DNA of 64,000 nt, taken from positions 224,529 through 288,528 of the forward strand of contig CM057156.1 of the NCBI GenBank assembly GCA_029962745.1. The letters are read 5' to 3'. This DNA is from Echinometra lucunter. Taxonomy: Eukaryota > Echinodermata > Echinoidea > Camarodonta > Echinometridae. The notes below the pieces were generated by a model. The model saw nothing but the letters and a program-made list of their open reading frames with translations. It was not told the DNA's origin and did no database searches. Shown piece by piece: positions 43,470 to 55,907 of the stretch (positions within the stretch are counted from its first letter, which is position 1; every line of letters begins with the position of its first letter). Both the position numbers and the translations under genes were made by a program.

Positions 43470-44735
43470 CCACGAAAGAGAGTGTATATTGTTTCCTAGC
43501 TCGCTGCGCTCGCTCGTATTACATTTAGGTACAGGATGTTTTCGGAAAGCAAACACATTCGGCTAGTGAGATGAACACTATAATCTAGATATATTTAGGC
43601 CCATCATGTATTTTGATGAAGAAGTATTACTTCTACCATAAAAAGAGTATGCATATTTTTCCTAGCTCGCTGCGCTCGCTCATATTATATTGAGATACAG
43701 AATGTTTTCGAAAAACAAACATTCGGCAAATGAGATGAACACAAATATATAATTTAGATATCTTTAGGCCCATCATGTATTTTGATGAATAATTATCACT
43801 TCTACCATAAAAAGAGTATGTATATTTTTCCTCGCTTGCTGCGCTCGCTCGTGTAATATTTAGATATAGGATGGTCTTAAAAACAAATAAATTAGGTAGG
43901 ACCAAATATATCAAAATAAATACATGTACCTTAAAGGCCCATCGTGTATTTTGATGAAGAACTTTCACTTCTACCATGAAAAAGATTATGTATTTTTCCT
44001 CACTCGCGACGCTGGCTTGTATAATAGTCAGATACAAGATGGATTTGGGAAAGCAAACACATTTGGCAAGCTAGAACCATCATGTTTATTGATGAAGAAT
44101 TATCACCTACCATAAAAAAGAGTAAATATATTTCTCCTCGCTCGCTGCGCTCGCTCGTATAATATTTAGATACAGGATAGTCTTTGAAAGCAAATGAATT
44201 AGATAAGAGAGGTGACCAAAAACAAAATAGATATCTTACAGGCCCATCATGCATTTCTGATGAAGAACTTCACTTCTATCATCCAAAGGAATACATATGT
44301 ATTTTTCCTCGCTCACTACGCTCGCTCGTACAATATTCAGATACAACTGAGATGGATTTGGGAAAGCAAACGAATTCGACAAGTGAGGTGACTAAATGTA
44401 CCTGTATTAGTTAGATATCTTATAGTTAATAACATCGTGTATTTGGATAAAGAATTGTCACTTCTACCATGAAAAATAGTTTTTTCCTCGCTCGCTGCGC
44501 TCGCTCGTATAATATTGAAATTTAGAATGGTCTTTGAAACCGAATGAATCAGGCCAGAGAGGTGACCAAAATATAATTTAGATATCTTTAAGCCAACCAT
44601 GTAGTTTGATGAAGAACTATCACTTAAGTACGAAAGAGAGTGTATATTTTTCCTCGCTCGCTGCGTTCGCTCGTGTTATATTTAGATACAGGATGTTTTC
44701 GGAAAACAAACACATTCGGCAAGTGAGGTGAACAC
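43470..44735. repeat. Eight-unit tandem array, period about 165 bp
   Basis: Each unit has GCTCGCTGCGCTCGCTCG (43499, 43665, 43834, 44001, 44140, 44311, 44490, 44656; the fourth and sixth degenerate), then ATTTAGATACAGGATG, TTAGGCCCATCATGTATTTT and CACTTCTACCATAAAAAGAG. Spacing is 139-179 bp. Repeated ORFs on both strands follow the period and are not genes. Confidence 0.85.
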
Positions 44736-45170
44736 TTGAAATAATTATAGTTCAAAAGGAAAATATGATAAGGCGCCCAATTGAACATGCCTCAATCATG
44801 TCAATGGGCTTTATACCGTTGAATTAATCGACGTTGGTCGTCGACAATCGGTGGCATTATTTGTCGGCAATCTGGCCTCTACACCCACCGTCCCCCATTC
44901 AAAAAAGTCTAGCGACGCCCCTGACACAACTAATTCCCTATTGTCAGCAATTTCCACTGTATAGGCCTACATATAGGTGCAAGGTATCCGATGATAACCT
45001 GGCATTCGTTTAAGTGCATCCGACAAGACATGGTACGAAGAAAAGAGGCATGCGATGGAATTGATAATGCTTTTAAAATTCGAATGTGCGAAGTAACGGT
45101 AAAATAAGGTAAAACACGGACCTCACCTCAAAAAAAGCAACTATCATGACAGAGCACTCACTTTGCATCT

Positions 45171-45193
45171 CGTCCCTCCCCCCCCCCCCGTCT

Positions 45194-45258
<65 letters not shown>

Positions 45259-45286
45259 CCTCTTTCTCTCTCTCTATCTCTAGATA

Positions 45287-45338
<52 letters not shown>

Positions 45339-45355
45339 TCTCCTTCTCCCCTTCT
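45171..45355. repeat. (CT)n and (TA)n microsatellite
   Basis: Poly-C, (TC)n, (TA)n at 45224-45255, then a long (TC)n to about 45335. Confidence 0.9.
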
Positions 45356-45966
45356 CGCCCCGCCCTTCTCTCCCATCATTCATAACTGAGCCTGCATAAA
45401 TCCTATATCATTATTAAACGGCCTCAGGCATTAGCTGTGCTCCTTCGTCGTTTTTCCATTGCTAATCAAAGCTTGCGTCATTACACTGTGGACCCTACAC
45501 ATCAACCATCAGACGGATAGCACTGTTGTTTTTCGCTCGCGCCACAACTTTCGGCAAACATCTCTGGTCGATCAAACCATCTATCGACTAACCATTCTAG
45601 TGGTATCCTCACTCCTGCTGTAGTTCAGAAATGGTCAGAAATTTCTCTGCAGTTTATGCATACGATTTGTAAGTATGACACTGGACGTGTTTATTTTCAC
45701 GATTTTATCAATTTCAAATCAATTGCTTCAACTGTAATGTGTTGATAACGAATATTAATTGTCTTTTTTTTTCAAGCTTACTTCTACTCTCGCTCTTTAT
45801 CTACAACTATTATTGTCATAATCTCTATCAGCATTACGAATTTTAACTTTCCTTTCATTTAAACTCCATGTCCATGTGGGATTATTCAATTTGATTAACT
45901 TGTGATACACCAAACCATTTTATTTTGTATCTTGAAGCTTAAATTAGGTCTGATCAGAAGAATAAA

Positions 45967-46441
45967 CCCAACTAGAAAAATACATGGGGCCCATTGTGAG
46001 TTCAGTCGGTGACAAACTGTATGGGCTGATCTATGGGTACCGTCTGGGTTGTATATGGGCATTATAGGGCCCACTTTCCAAACTTGGGACCCATATGAAC
46101 TTTGCACATCTGTGTGCCATATGTTTGTTTGTTTGTTTGTTGTTGTTTTTTTACATAGGGCAAATGGACCTTCCCACGCAGAACACACGGGCCCCACACG
46201 GACTCCAATATGTGGGCCGTTGTGAGAAAAATCTTGAACCCGTGGTGTAATTATCCCACGATGTCACAATTCTCTCCATCGACAGACCAACAGGCTTTGG
46301 AACCCACAATGGGGCCCACATGGGTCCCAAGTTAAAAGCCCACTGAGTCCCACATGGTTTTTATATGGACATATGGGCCTCGGTTAATTAGCCCACGGTA
46401 AACACAGCTGATGATAGGTCCCAGATATTTTGCTAGCTGGG
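45967..46441. mobile_element. Inverted-repeat element rich in GGGCCCA
   Basis: CCCAACTAGAAAAATACATG at 45967 and CCCAGATATTTTGCTAGCTGGG at 46420-46441 form imperfect inverted ends. The interior repeats GGGCCCACATGGG-like palindromes. Confidence 0.65.
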
Positions 46442-46669
46442 AAACACTGAATACGTATTGTGGCCCCTAACTATTGATCACAACTTGAGGTCTACTACGG
46501 CAACTCTGTACTGAAGATGTTGATTTCGGGAGTTTGCATTGATCGGATTAAGCTTCCGATTAATTAAAATCAATCGTAACTATAATTATGATAATTTCCT
46601 GTACCATACTCATTACTTTGTTCCAGATAAATACACTTATTCCTCTTATAAAGCAATGTTACTTGTACT

Positions 46670-46907
46670 CAGGGGCGGCGCCAGGGTCTTTTGACAGGGG
46701 GCCAGATGACCCATAGGTGAGAGTACTATTTACGTAAATATTAAAGGATTATTATGTAGTTGCATGATCCAGCCCTCTCTTTCCCCATACTCTTCTTTCC
46801 CCTTCCTCTGCTTTTTTTCTTCCTGTTCTCCTGAGTCGTTTTTTTTTTTTTGATCACTTGAAAAATCATAGGGGGCGGTCACCCCTGACCCTGTAGCACC
46901 GCCCCTA
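46670..46907. mobile_element. hAT-like MITE with 8-bp target duplication
   Basis: CAGGGGCGGCGCCAGGGTC at the left and GACCCTGTAGCACCGCCCCTA at the right are inverted. CTTGTACT lies directly outside both ends (46662-46669 and 46908-46915). 238 bp, no coding capacity. Confidence 0.85.
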
Positions 46908-46915
46908 CTTGTACT

Positions 46916-49010
46916 ATGATTGATTTTCCTTCTTGTTTTATGAATCATCTAGCCGGTTCTCACATGTCAACTAAGAGTAAATCGTGGCAGAAAGTGCCGT
47001 TTCAGAAAGGATGGTATCTCATTAAAACGAACTGTCGAATTACTTTACCTCCATAATACATGTATTATTGGCATGTTGAGGTTTGTTTTGAAAAGGTAGG
47101 GAAAGGCATAACGAAATCAGATTATTTGGGGATTACGGAAAATCTAGAATACTGAAGTACACAATACATAGGGGCAGATCAAAAGATTATGCTATATATT
47201 ACTCCAAAATTCTCTGACAAACAAGCAAGCAAGGAAGTAAAAGAAAATAATGAAAATGTCGTCACCTCAAAATGGGGAGGAACACAGATCTGGAGCTGTG
47301 TACTAGGCCTACTTAATGTATATTCCACTTGAATTTTAAAATCTATATAAAATAATTTTATACTGACATCTCAATCATTGTCACTTGTGTACGACATCAA
47401 CCGGACATGTCGGCAGGATCGGGCCAGGATATGAAATAACCGGACATTTTTTTTTTATCTTTGCTTCTGCTTTTGCGCCCCCTGAAAGTGGCGCCCGGGC
47501 GCGTGCCCCCCCCCCCCACCCTTTAACCCACCCCCTCCCCCCATACCCCATTGCATATAAAAGTTACGAACTTATAAAAATTAATAAGTATACGGGCTAA
47601 ACTCGGGCTACGCACCTTCTTCCGATATTCTCTCTTCTTTTATGTTTTATTTTATCATGTCAAATTGGTTTGAGATGTGGGGTTTATTTGGGTGAATATA
47701 ACGTTTTACTGTAAAAATAAAGCCTTGTCAAATTCACGTTATAAATCTTTATAGCATGCACTCAATAATCAAAACAGAAAATAGAGGGAAATAGTCGCTG
47801 AAGCGAACTTGATAGCAAAGAAAGATCAAGCGCAAGAATTCGCAGTTGTTAAATTAGATTTAGAGTTTATCGTTGCCTATAATGAAAATATCTCGAGCCT
47901 ATACAGTCATGCATGCATGGCTGGTAAGGTGGAGTCGTTTCTTATCACGTATACATGCGTGATAACAAACGACGCCACCTTCGCCAACAGTTGGCCAAAA
48001 CTATTTTCATTGCCGCACAATATAACTGTGACTCAAACTTTAAAAAAATTATGCACTCATGCGAAATGTCGTAACCTCGCAAATGAATTTCTCCCAGTAG
48101 TTGTGTCAACCCCCCCCCCCCCCCCCCCCCCCCCCCCGTTTTTATTCTATCTTAAGATTTAGAGAGATACTGCCTTCGGTACTTTAAATAAATTTTGCGA
48201 TTCCATGTGGATCCGATTATAACTGCATAAGATGTCTTCGAGAATTACCATCAGCAATTTATCTAAAGAGCAAAAACCAAGACAGGAAATTAAACCTATT
48301 TTGCTGTTTGGCGCATGGAAAATCAAGGCGTAACTAATTTTTGCTTGAAGGGGTAAAGGTACTAAAGGGGTCGATCGATATGAAATTATCTTTTTTTAAT
48401 ATCGTCATGCATTTGAACTGCCTCCTGTCACCTGGAGACATATTAAGCGACAGAAGTGACGATTGTCTGTTTAAAAGAATGCCTCAAGCATTGTTTATCA
48501 CCGTGACCTCCATTATGGTCGTGACCTCCAATGTGGTCTATATGGTCTCAGGCTACGTCACTGTAGGTCTGTGTATTGCTCTTGAAAATATACTAGCCAC
48601 CGTTCAATAAACCGTCCAATCAACATATCAAAAAATAAAATACGACAAAGCTTTATGTTGAACTCAATTGATAATACAGCATGCAACCTAACAAAGAAAA
48701 TGTGATAGATACAAAAAAAAGAGTGGGAAAGAAGAGAGGAGGACGAGGGAGATAAAAAAAAAAAAAGCAGAGAGACAGAAATATTTTTTCCTACACCTGT
48801 CCTTAAAGCATTATAGTCGTGAGCTTAGCAAAATGACTTTTACATGATAACCTGACAAGTATAATCATATCACCATCTTTAATAATGATTTTTGCGTTTC
48901 TATTTTTTAACTCTCTCTCTCTCTCTCTCTCCTCTCTCCCTCTCTCTCTCTATCTCTCTATGTATCTCTCTCACTTATTCTCTCTCTCCCTTTCTCTCAT
49001 TTCCTTTCCT
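46916..49010. other. Non-coding DNA, no gene supported
   Basis: Contains C-rich tracts (47503-47542), a 28-bp poly-C at about 48110-48137 and (CT)n at 48911-48990. ORFs at 47809 and 48341 have no recognisable domain. Confidence 0.5.
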
Positions 49011-49016
49011 ATATAC

Positions 49017-49182
49017 ACTGTTAGAACAGTTGTTTAAAAGTCATTGGGTTGTTTAAATTATGAACCTAACAACTGTTATTTGAACAATTTTGTATGTAAA
49101 ACTTAAGGATCTTTTATACAACTATTGGTAGGTTCATATTTTAAACAACCTTATGATTTTTAAACAACTGTTCTAACATTGT
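49017..49182. mobile_element. Palindromic MITE with GTTAGAACAGTTGTTTAAAA ends
   Basis: Left GTTAGAACAGTTGTTTAAAA and right TTTTTAAACAACTGTTCTAAC are inverses, and the inner AAATTATGAACCTAACAA pairs with TTGGTAGGTTCATATTTT. About 165 bp. Confidence 0.75.
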
Positions 49183-49625
49183 ATACTTAAATTGTTTACA
49201 AAGAAAAAAATACTCCTATTTTTCATCCCAGATCAATCTTCCAAGTACTTTCTATAGTATCTCCGTGCAGGCCTATTCCTATCCGGCTTGTAATTGAATT
49301 GGGTCAGCTAGGCTTGACCAAGGAGTAACTTGACATATAGCCTTGTCATTCAGCAATTTTCTTTTTTACCATACAACAAATTTAATAAAGAGGTGTGTTG
49401 TATATTACCGTATTGTATATAATGGCGTATTTCTAGCCCCATAGAGAGTAAATTCAGAAATATTGAAGACAGAAATTAAAGCAGGAACTTAACATCTCCC
49501 TAGAAAAACCAAGAGAATTAATTGGAATGATATCGATATAGCATGTATAGTGGACAAGGTCAATCGAGCACTCGGCAGCCTCAAAGGGAAAAACTAAACT
49601 TCCATGAAACAATTTGACAAAGCTA

Positions 49626-50414
49626 TAGACCAATTTCTCAACGCAAGAGGGCAGCAGACTGTTCGACACAGTTCGACATACTGCGGTGGGCGCTCCAACT
49701 TTTATAGTACACAAGTCAATAGCGCGTTATGTACATTCGTTCGATTTTTTGTCTATTTTGACCAGTATATGCAGATTTATTTTAATATTTGCAATGAAAA
49801 ATTATCAGGGAAGTTCAGGTCGCAGCTGTGCGGTGCTCAAATGCCACAAGAATTAAAGAAAGTTTAAAAATTGGAAGCTAACTGAGTGCGAAATTCACTC
49901 GCTTTTGACTCATGAAGCCTGTTTGTGTGAGAAGCCGTACTCCCTACACAGGTATCCGTAAGCAATGTGAATGAATTCGTCGCCAGTGGGTAAAAACATC
50001 AACAGAAAGGACTTTGAAGTCAAGATACATTATCATTATGTACTTAGGCGTAAAATTTAATGAGTGAAAACATGACTTTGTAAACAGGGTAAGATTTAGG
50101 GCTCCCGTTTACTACGGCTTCTATGCTGCAATCGAACTTTTACTGACAAAACAAAGTTGAAAAACCATCGAAAGTACAAAAATACATCATACCTTCATCC
50201 GTCAGATATGACCATTGTCTTACCTCATCTACCCATGTATCCATGCTTTATTTTATTGATCTAGAATAAAGTAAATGGAACAAGATCGGGGCATATCTCA
50301 TATCTTACATTCATTTTGTACACAGAGCCAATCGCGGTCAGCGCGCTTGCCCACCGCAGCAATGGCGTCGCCGATAGAGGGCCAAATACATAAACTGGAG
50401 GTGAAATTGGTCTA
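49626..50414 (+). mobile_element. TAGACCAAT-ended element carrying THAP-like relic, copy 2
   Basis: Ends TAGACCAATTTC and GAAATTGGTCTA are perfect 12-bp inverses, flanked by TA. Same content and order as copy 1; its zinc-finger-like segment is further decayed by small indels and a stop. Confidence 0.75.
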
Positions 50415-51020
50415 TATGATTGAATTATCACTCAAAATGGTTTAGAAGGTAAGAAAAAGTGCCTATGCAAGTTCGAAGAAAGGTGAAATAAAATTGATGA
50501 AAGACGTAAATGTTTATTTGTGACAAGAATGGTGATGATTATTTTGTAACACGTTATGAATAATCCTTTACAAAAAACATAATCATCATCGGAACTAAAG
50601 CAGTGAGTCATTATTTTCGCCAACCGTAATCTTATAATGTTGCTATCAGTTACCTTTCTGACTGTTTTTGGCAAAACGCATTTTCAAAGGTTGAGTATAG
50701 TACCTTTAAGTAGGAATAGGCACTCCAAATTAGCACCAGTGTATGAAAGAAAATTTGTACATTCAGTTTCAGCAAGAAGTTGTCTTTAGTAACACCTTGG
50801 TTTCAGTAATCAATGACAAAAATAATGCTTTTTCATTCGCGCTTTTGTAGTGGATCATTGACATCCCTGTCACGGGAACAATAATTTGAATTGACTTTAT
50901 GGACAAATTTTTTACAAACAAAATTAGCTCTAGTTGTGACTGAGTTAAAAAGAAAGGAAGGAAGCAGTAAAATGAAATACTGTATATAGTATTGTATTGC
51001 ATTTATTCAATGGTTATACT
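50415..51020. other. Non-coding spacer
   Basis: AT-rich sequence between the THAP-relic element and the TTCG array. I see nothing supportable in it. Confidence 0.5.
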
Positions 51021-51024
51021 GCGT

Positions 51025-51510
51025 TATTCCGCAGGTTCGTTTATTCAGAAGGTTCGTTAGTCCGAAAATGGAAAAGGGTTGGTTATTCCGAAGGTTCGTT
51101 AATCCGAAAACGGAGTAAGGTTCGTTATTCCGAAAATGAAATAAGGTTCGTTAGTCCGTTAGTTATTTTCGGACTAACGAACCTTATTTCATTTTCGGAC
51201 TATCGAGCCTTCGAAATAACGAACCCTCTTTCATTTTCGGATTAACGAACCTTCGGAGTAACGAACTTATTACATTTTCGGACTAACGAACCTTCGGAAT
51301 AACGAACCTTACTCCGTTTTCGGATTAACGAACCTTTGGACTAACGAACCTTCGGAATAACGCCACAGATGTTCGGATTAATGAACCCTTTTTCATTTTC
51401 GGACTAACGAACATCTAGGTATACGCAATGTGCGTATTTCGGAATAACGAACCATCGGAATAACATTCCTTCGGAATAACGAACCTTCGGAATAACGAAC
51501 ATCACCCTAT
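51025..51510. repeat. GGTTCGTTATTCCGAA palindromic array, copy 2
   Basis: More than 20 units of TTCGTTA(T/G)TCCGAA and its inverse TTCGGAATAACGAA, often separated by AATGAAATAAGG or TTATTTCATTTTC. The orientation switches near 51165, so the block folds into a hairpin. A shorter relative is in FXN intron 1. Confidence 0.85.
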
Positions 51511-52160
51511 TTAATCAAAGGTGCCATCAGCTAGGAGCAGCTTTTCAGCAAGTCCGCGTGAACAACATTTAAAAGTAACGTGCATGAAATACAAAATGAA
51601 AGGAATCACAGAAATTATTATTAGAGTTATAATGAATAGAATAAAACAAAAACGAAGGCGCTAAAACAACATAAAGAAAAAAAGTTATGAAAAGCAACAC
51701 AAGAAAATAACATAAACAGGATAAACAGAATAATATATGGATGAGTTTTTGAAATTTACTTGGAAAAACAAAGACAAAGGATGGGGTGTGTTTAATAAGG
51801 GACAGAAAACGGAAAGAAAATAGATCTATATAATGTATTTTCGCATTACTTGAAATGAAATCATATTGGAGGAAAGGGGATTATATTGAAGGGCGTAAGG
51901 CAATCAAGTGCAGGCTCTGCAGTAGATTACCAGTTTAGCTTCCCCCAAGAAAAGGAAAAAATAGGTATCCTAACCCCCCTACACTCCAGAACGATATCAC
52001 TGTTTTGTTTGGTTGCTAGAAATGGTCTCTGCCATGAAATGATGTGATTATAATAATTATAGAGGTTAATGTACTCACTTCACTCACATATTACAATATG
52101 TTCTCTTTCTAATAGAAAAAAGGGCAAGGGTTTTATGAGGTAAATCTCACAAAATTTTCA

Positions 52161-52500
52161 ACACTCTAAGAATAAACAGGTAAAAGGTGCAACTTTGCAC
52201 CCCAAACGAAATAATAGCAGACTGCACCCCACATGAAAAAAGGTGCAAAGATGCACCCTTCTGTACTTGTTTGTAACCGACTCATGCTTATCTGCACCCA
52301 TAAAGGTGCAATTACTATGCACCTTAAAGGGTGCAGATTTTTTGCATCCAAAAGCGTTGAAATTTGCACCTTCCCTGAAGGTTAGAACTCTGCACCCTTT
52401 AGGGAGCAAAATGTAGCTCACTGCACCCTTAATGGTGCATAATGAAGCTCCTGGCGTCGCACTTGAAGGGTGCAAAATTGAACCTTTTTTCTTATAGTGT
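52161..52500. mobile_element. Inverted-repeat MITE with internal GGTGCA repeats
   Basis: Ends ACACTCTAAGAATAAACAGG and inverse of ACACTATAAGAAAAAAGGTT. The interior carries about ten AAGGTGCA / TGCACCCTT units. Minus-strand ORFs through it only reflect these repeats. Confidence 0.75.
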
Positions 52501-52547
52501 GAATGGATAGCAGACTAGCTGTCTCTAGATGTCAGGTTCGTCTTACG

Positions 52548-52655
52548 TAATGGAAAGCGAAATGTCAAAGTGATTTTTGTTACTTATTTTGTCAAGGCCT
52601 CAGAGACCTTGACAAATAAGTAAAATCACTTTGACATTTCGCTTTCCATTGCGGA
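52548..52655. repeat. 108-bp near-perfect palindrome
   Basis: GGAAAGCGAAATGTCAAAGT at the left and ACTTTGACATTTCGCTTTCC at the right, with inner TTGTCAAGG / CCTTGACAA. Only a few bases form the loop. Confidence 0.85.
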
Positions 52656-52659
52656 GACT

Positions 52660-55200
52660 GTCTCATCTTCTCCGTGAAACAAGTTTTTCTATGGCGTCGG
52701 AAATAATATTGGAAGTATCGAACGCAAAACTGAGCGGCATCTATCTGCACAAAACTAATAATTACATTATTTCATTTGTATTGAATTTAACTTTAGAAGC
52801 TTGAAGTAAATATACGAGACGAGTATCGTGAGAGTAGAATATTATCAATAGAATGGTCACATCCTTGAGTGGTATAGTTCGCTCTACAAATGTTTATTTT
52901 ATGTTATTCCTTTATTGTTGTTGTTCTCATGAGACTCTTCATTTGTAAAGCAAACAGCTTACATCGCATGCCAAGGCCAGACATGCTTGTCAATTTACCC
53001 TGTTTTCAAAGGATGGAGTCATGATAGGGTCGTCTTCTATTTTCGTGAATCTTCTTCTTGAACATAACAAAAATGCAATTCAAAGCATCATCATGTGCTT
53101 CACAAAATGTAAAAAATCATATACGAGTGACCGGAAATGCAAGACGTTTTGTTTCTACCCCTCAGACTGCAGTGTTTGACAAAAGCATACCCAGGTCGGT
53201 TTTGCAAATAACTGAATTCAGTGACAGATCTTGATAATAACAGCTTATATTTCGAAACCTTCATATTCCTCGATTTTTATTTATCCTTCTGAATACAACA
53301 CAGACATCAAAATTCAACAATTCATTAAATTCAGCATCCACAAAGTTACCAGATCCTTTAAAATCCTTAAAATATAAGGTCTCACTTGTTCATTCCGTCA
53401 GCCACTATTATAGGCCCTTCGCTTGCTTTACTTTAACTTACAAGATTAGACTTAAGCATTTTGATATATACCTTTTCATCTAAGATTAAGCACGTCTTAT
53501 ATGATGTCCATTTGCTATCCACATCATTCACAGTAACCTGCTTTCTTTCATCTGATTCAAGTTGCAGCATTTATCTGTAAATCTTGCCTGTCAAATTCTT
53601 GAAGTTTAATTTCCTCTCGCTTTTCAAACGCTATATAGATTGCTGATTTCAAACATCATGCATGGTTTGATTTCGAACATCAACTCCTTGTCATTCTTTT
53701 CTCTCTTGTGCATGTTTGGGTTTATGGCTATGAGCGCTGTGTGTGGTTTACTATGTGTGCTCGTTTCGATTGCTTTTCTCTTCTCTTTTCCCTTCTTTTC
53801 TTTTTTCGTTATCGCGTGGTCCATGTGTGTGCGCGAGTGGGGGTGAGCTATGATAAGCGAGGACAGTGAACAAAGAAAAATTCCTGAGAACAGTGGTCCT
53901 CGGATGTCAAACAATAGGTTTGAGCCTTATTCCGTCAGCCTTCGAGGACAGGAGAACATTATCTTCGAGAGTAGAGTGATGTGAAGCTGTGTGCGTGTGA
54001 TGGTGGGCATGTGGGTTTTCCGTGTATGTCTGTTTTTGTTTTTTCCATGGGCCTTCAGTTTGCAAGCCTGGCATCCTTGTCGGCCCCTGCCATTCCAAAA
54101 ATTTTGTTTGTTCGTTCGTTTGTTTGTTTTGTTAATGTGCTGGCAGTTTTTTGAAAAAAAAAATAGATGATGTAATAATTCAATTGAAAGTTTATTTTGT
54201 TAAAATTGTGATAATCTATGTTCCATTTATGTCAACATGTTACATTGCCTACTTTGTTTTAGTTTTGGAAATGAAAATAAATAGTTGAAATGACACACTT
54301 ATATCTGAGGTTCCTTATACCTTTAAACTGGTTTTGACCAATTAGCTTCCCGAGAGTACTAATTAATAGCATTCAAGTGATTATTTCCTACCAGAACTCA
54401 TTAGACACCTTAGATTACTGCTGCGGCTGTGGAGCGTTTTGTTTTGGGTTTTTGGTTTTTTTTGACACCCTAACAGAGGGGATCCAGGAGAGGAGCCCCC
54501 TGAAGCCCTTGCGTTTTTATGATTTGGTGAGCCTATGAGCATACAATCTAAATATTAACGGTGGTTTTGTTGTTGTTGTTGTTGTTTAATCTTTAGCAAA
54601 ATTGTGGGGGTTGCAGCCCCCAACCACCCCATTCCCCGTGCTTCCGCTGCCTCTGTTAGATTTATGTCTTGCCATAGGGCGTTAGTACCCTTTCTGGGAC
54701 TTGAACGGCGAAAGTTTTAAGAATTGATACTTTGCCTTCCATTTATCAGATGACTACAAAAATAATGGTAAAGCTCAACTCGTCCCCTTTTTGAGAATTC
54801 GGATAACCCTGGATAATATCGTTTGATCTCCACAAATTCTTCTCTGCGTGTTCCCTCACTAAATATGAAAAAACCCTCTTGATGTCATATTAATGATACG
54901 TATGACACATTGTTTAATTTAATTGCATAACCTTAACAAACCATTGAGCTTGTTGAGTGTTTGTTAGCACTGCATACACAGAAGAAAAAAAAATGTTTAT
55001 TGTACGGGGAATTCGCGCAGGCATGACATTATGCATGTGGAGTAGATGGCTTAACGAGAATATCGAGTATGATTTGAAATTGATGAACTAGATCTAGAGG
55101 AATCTGTTCCAAAACTGAGCACTTCAAAAGCAATTCAAGAAAAAAAAAATGAAAAGAGATAAGATTTGTTTGTCCGAGAGGATGTGACTTCTGTGCATGT
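52660..55200. other. Non-coding DNA, no gene supported
   Basis: AT-rich. A repeat fragment at 54420-54655 (GCTGCGGCTGTGGAG...GGGGTTGCAGCCCCCAA) is related to 59208-59455. A SINE-tail-like GTCTTGCCATAGGGCGTTAG is at 54666. Confidence 0.5.
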
Positions 55201-55205
55201 CCAGA

Positions 55206-55311
55206 ACCCCGTTTCATAAGACTTGTTGTAATTACACAACTGCCACATTTTATATAACAAATTTGCTCTCAGCCAATCAGATGCAGGGATTTCAGAAACT
55301 TATAACGGGGC
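55206..55311. mobile_element. Short MITE with CCCCGTTTCATAAG ends
   Basis: Ends CCCCGTTTCATAAG and CTTATAACGGGG, with central CAGCCAATCAGATGCA. Related to 55746-55907. Confidence 0.6.
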
Positions 55312-55477
55312 CCAAGTTGACGCCGTTCTACATGTTCTGGCTCTTTGCAGGGTTGGATTTCAACCCATCGATGAATCCCACTTAACCCACTGGCTACTGG
55401 CATGACTGGAACCGGGTTATCCTCGTATTAAGCCAAAGGGAATAGGAACCTAATCTATTTCAATATGTCATAAATTA

Positions 55478-55690
55478 TATGCATGTTTCTCTCCAGAATA
55501 CGTAGCTACCAACTATAGTGCACCTGCTATTCATGATGGATATTTATGGTTGCAATTCATTTTGCATTCATTGGCTGTTGCTGTGTCGGGCAAGCCTCTG
55601 TGAAGCTTTTTAGTCAAGAGAAACTTTTGTTCAAGAAGTGTGCATAAAGTTAGTAAATAGGTCTATAAATTCAGTAGTCAACAAGATGGG
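55478..55690 (+). repeat. Dispersed repeat, copy 2 (partner at 41644)
   Basis: See the copy at 41644; shared blocks ATGCATGTTTCTCTCCAGAA and TAGGTCTAT keep the same order. Confidence 0.55.
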
Positions 55691-55745
55691 CTACCACTTT
55701 TTGTTTTGTCTTCTCCCGCTCATTGCAATCTCTAAGATGTTGACC

Positions 55746-55907
55746 AGGGCCCTGTTTTAATGGTTTCATAAAAACTAAGTTGTTATCAATAACAAGTTGT
55801 AATAACTGTATAAGCTCCTGAAATCCTTGCATCTGATTGGCTGAGAGCAAATTTGTTTTAGAAATGTGGCAGTTGTTACTGATAACAAGTTTTATGAAAC
55901 TGGGATC
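55746..55907. mobile_element. Short MITE with TTTCATAAAACT arms
   Basis: TTTCATAAAAACTAAGTTGT with TTATCAATAACAAG at the left and ACTGATAACAAGTTTTATGA at the right are inverses. The inner CATCTGATTGGCTGAGAGCA is the complement of the CCAAT core of the other short MITEs. Confidence 0.6.

Noticed and set aside
43633..44037. 134-codon minus-strand ORF with repeated ASAASEEK/SERSE peptides
   Set aside because: It follows the 165-bp array period exactly; similar frames occur on the other strand.
43470..44735. CRISPR-like regular array
   Set aside because: Units are about 165 bp and similar throughout, with no short repeat/unique spacer structure; animal DNA.
47809..48162. 117-codon ORF
   Set aside because: No recognisable domain, ends in poly-C (polyproline), no splice context.
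52158..52475. 105-codon minus-strand ORF with cysteine-rich peptide
   Set aside because: Cysteines arise from the GGTGCA repeats of a MITE.
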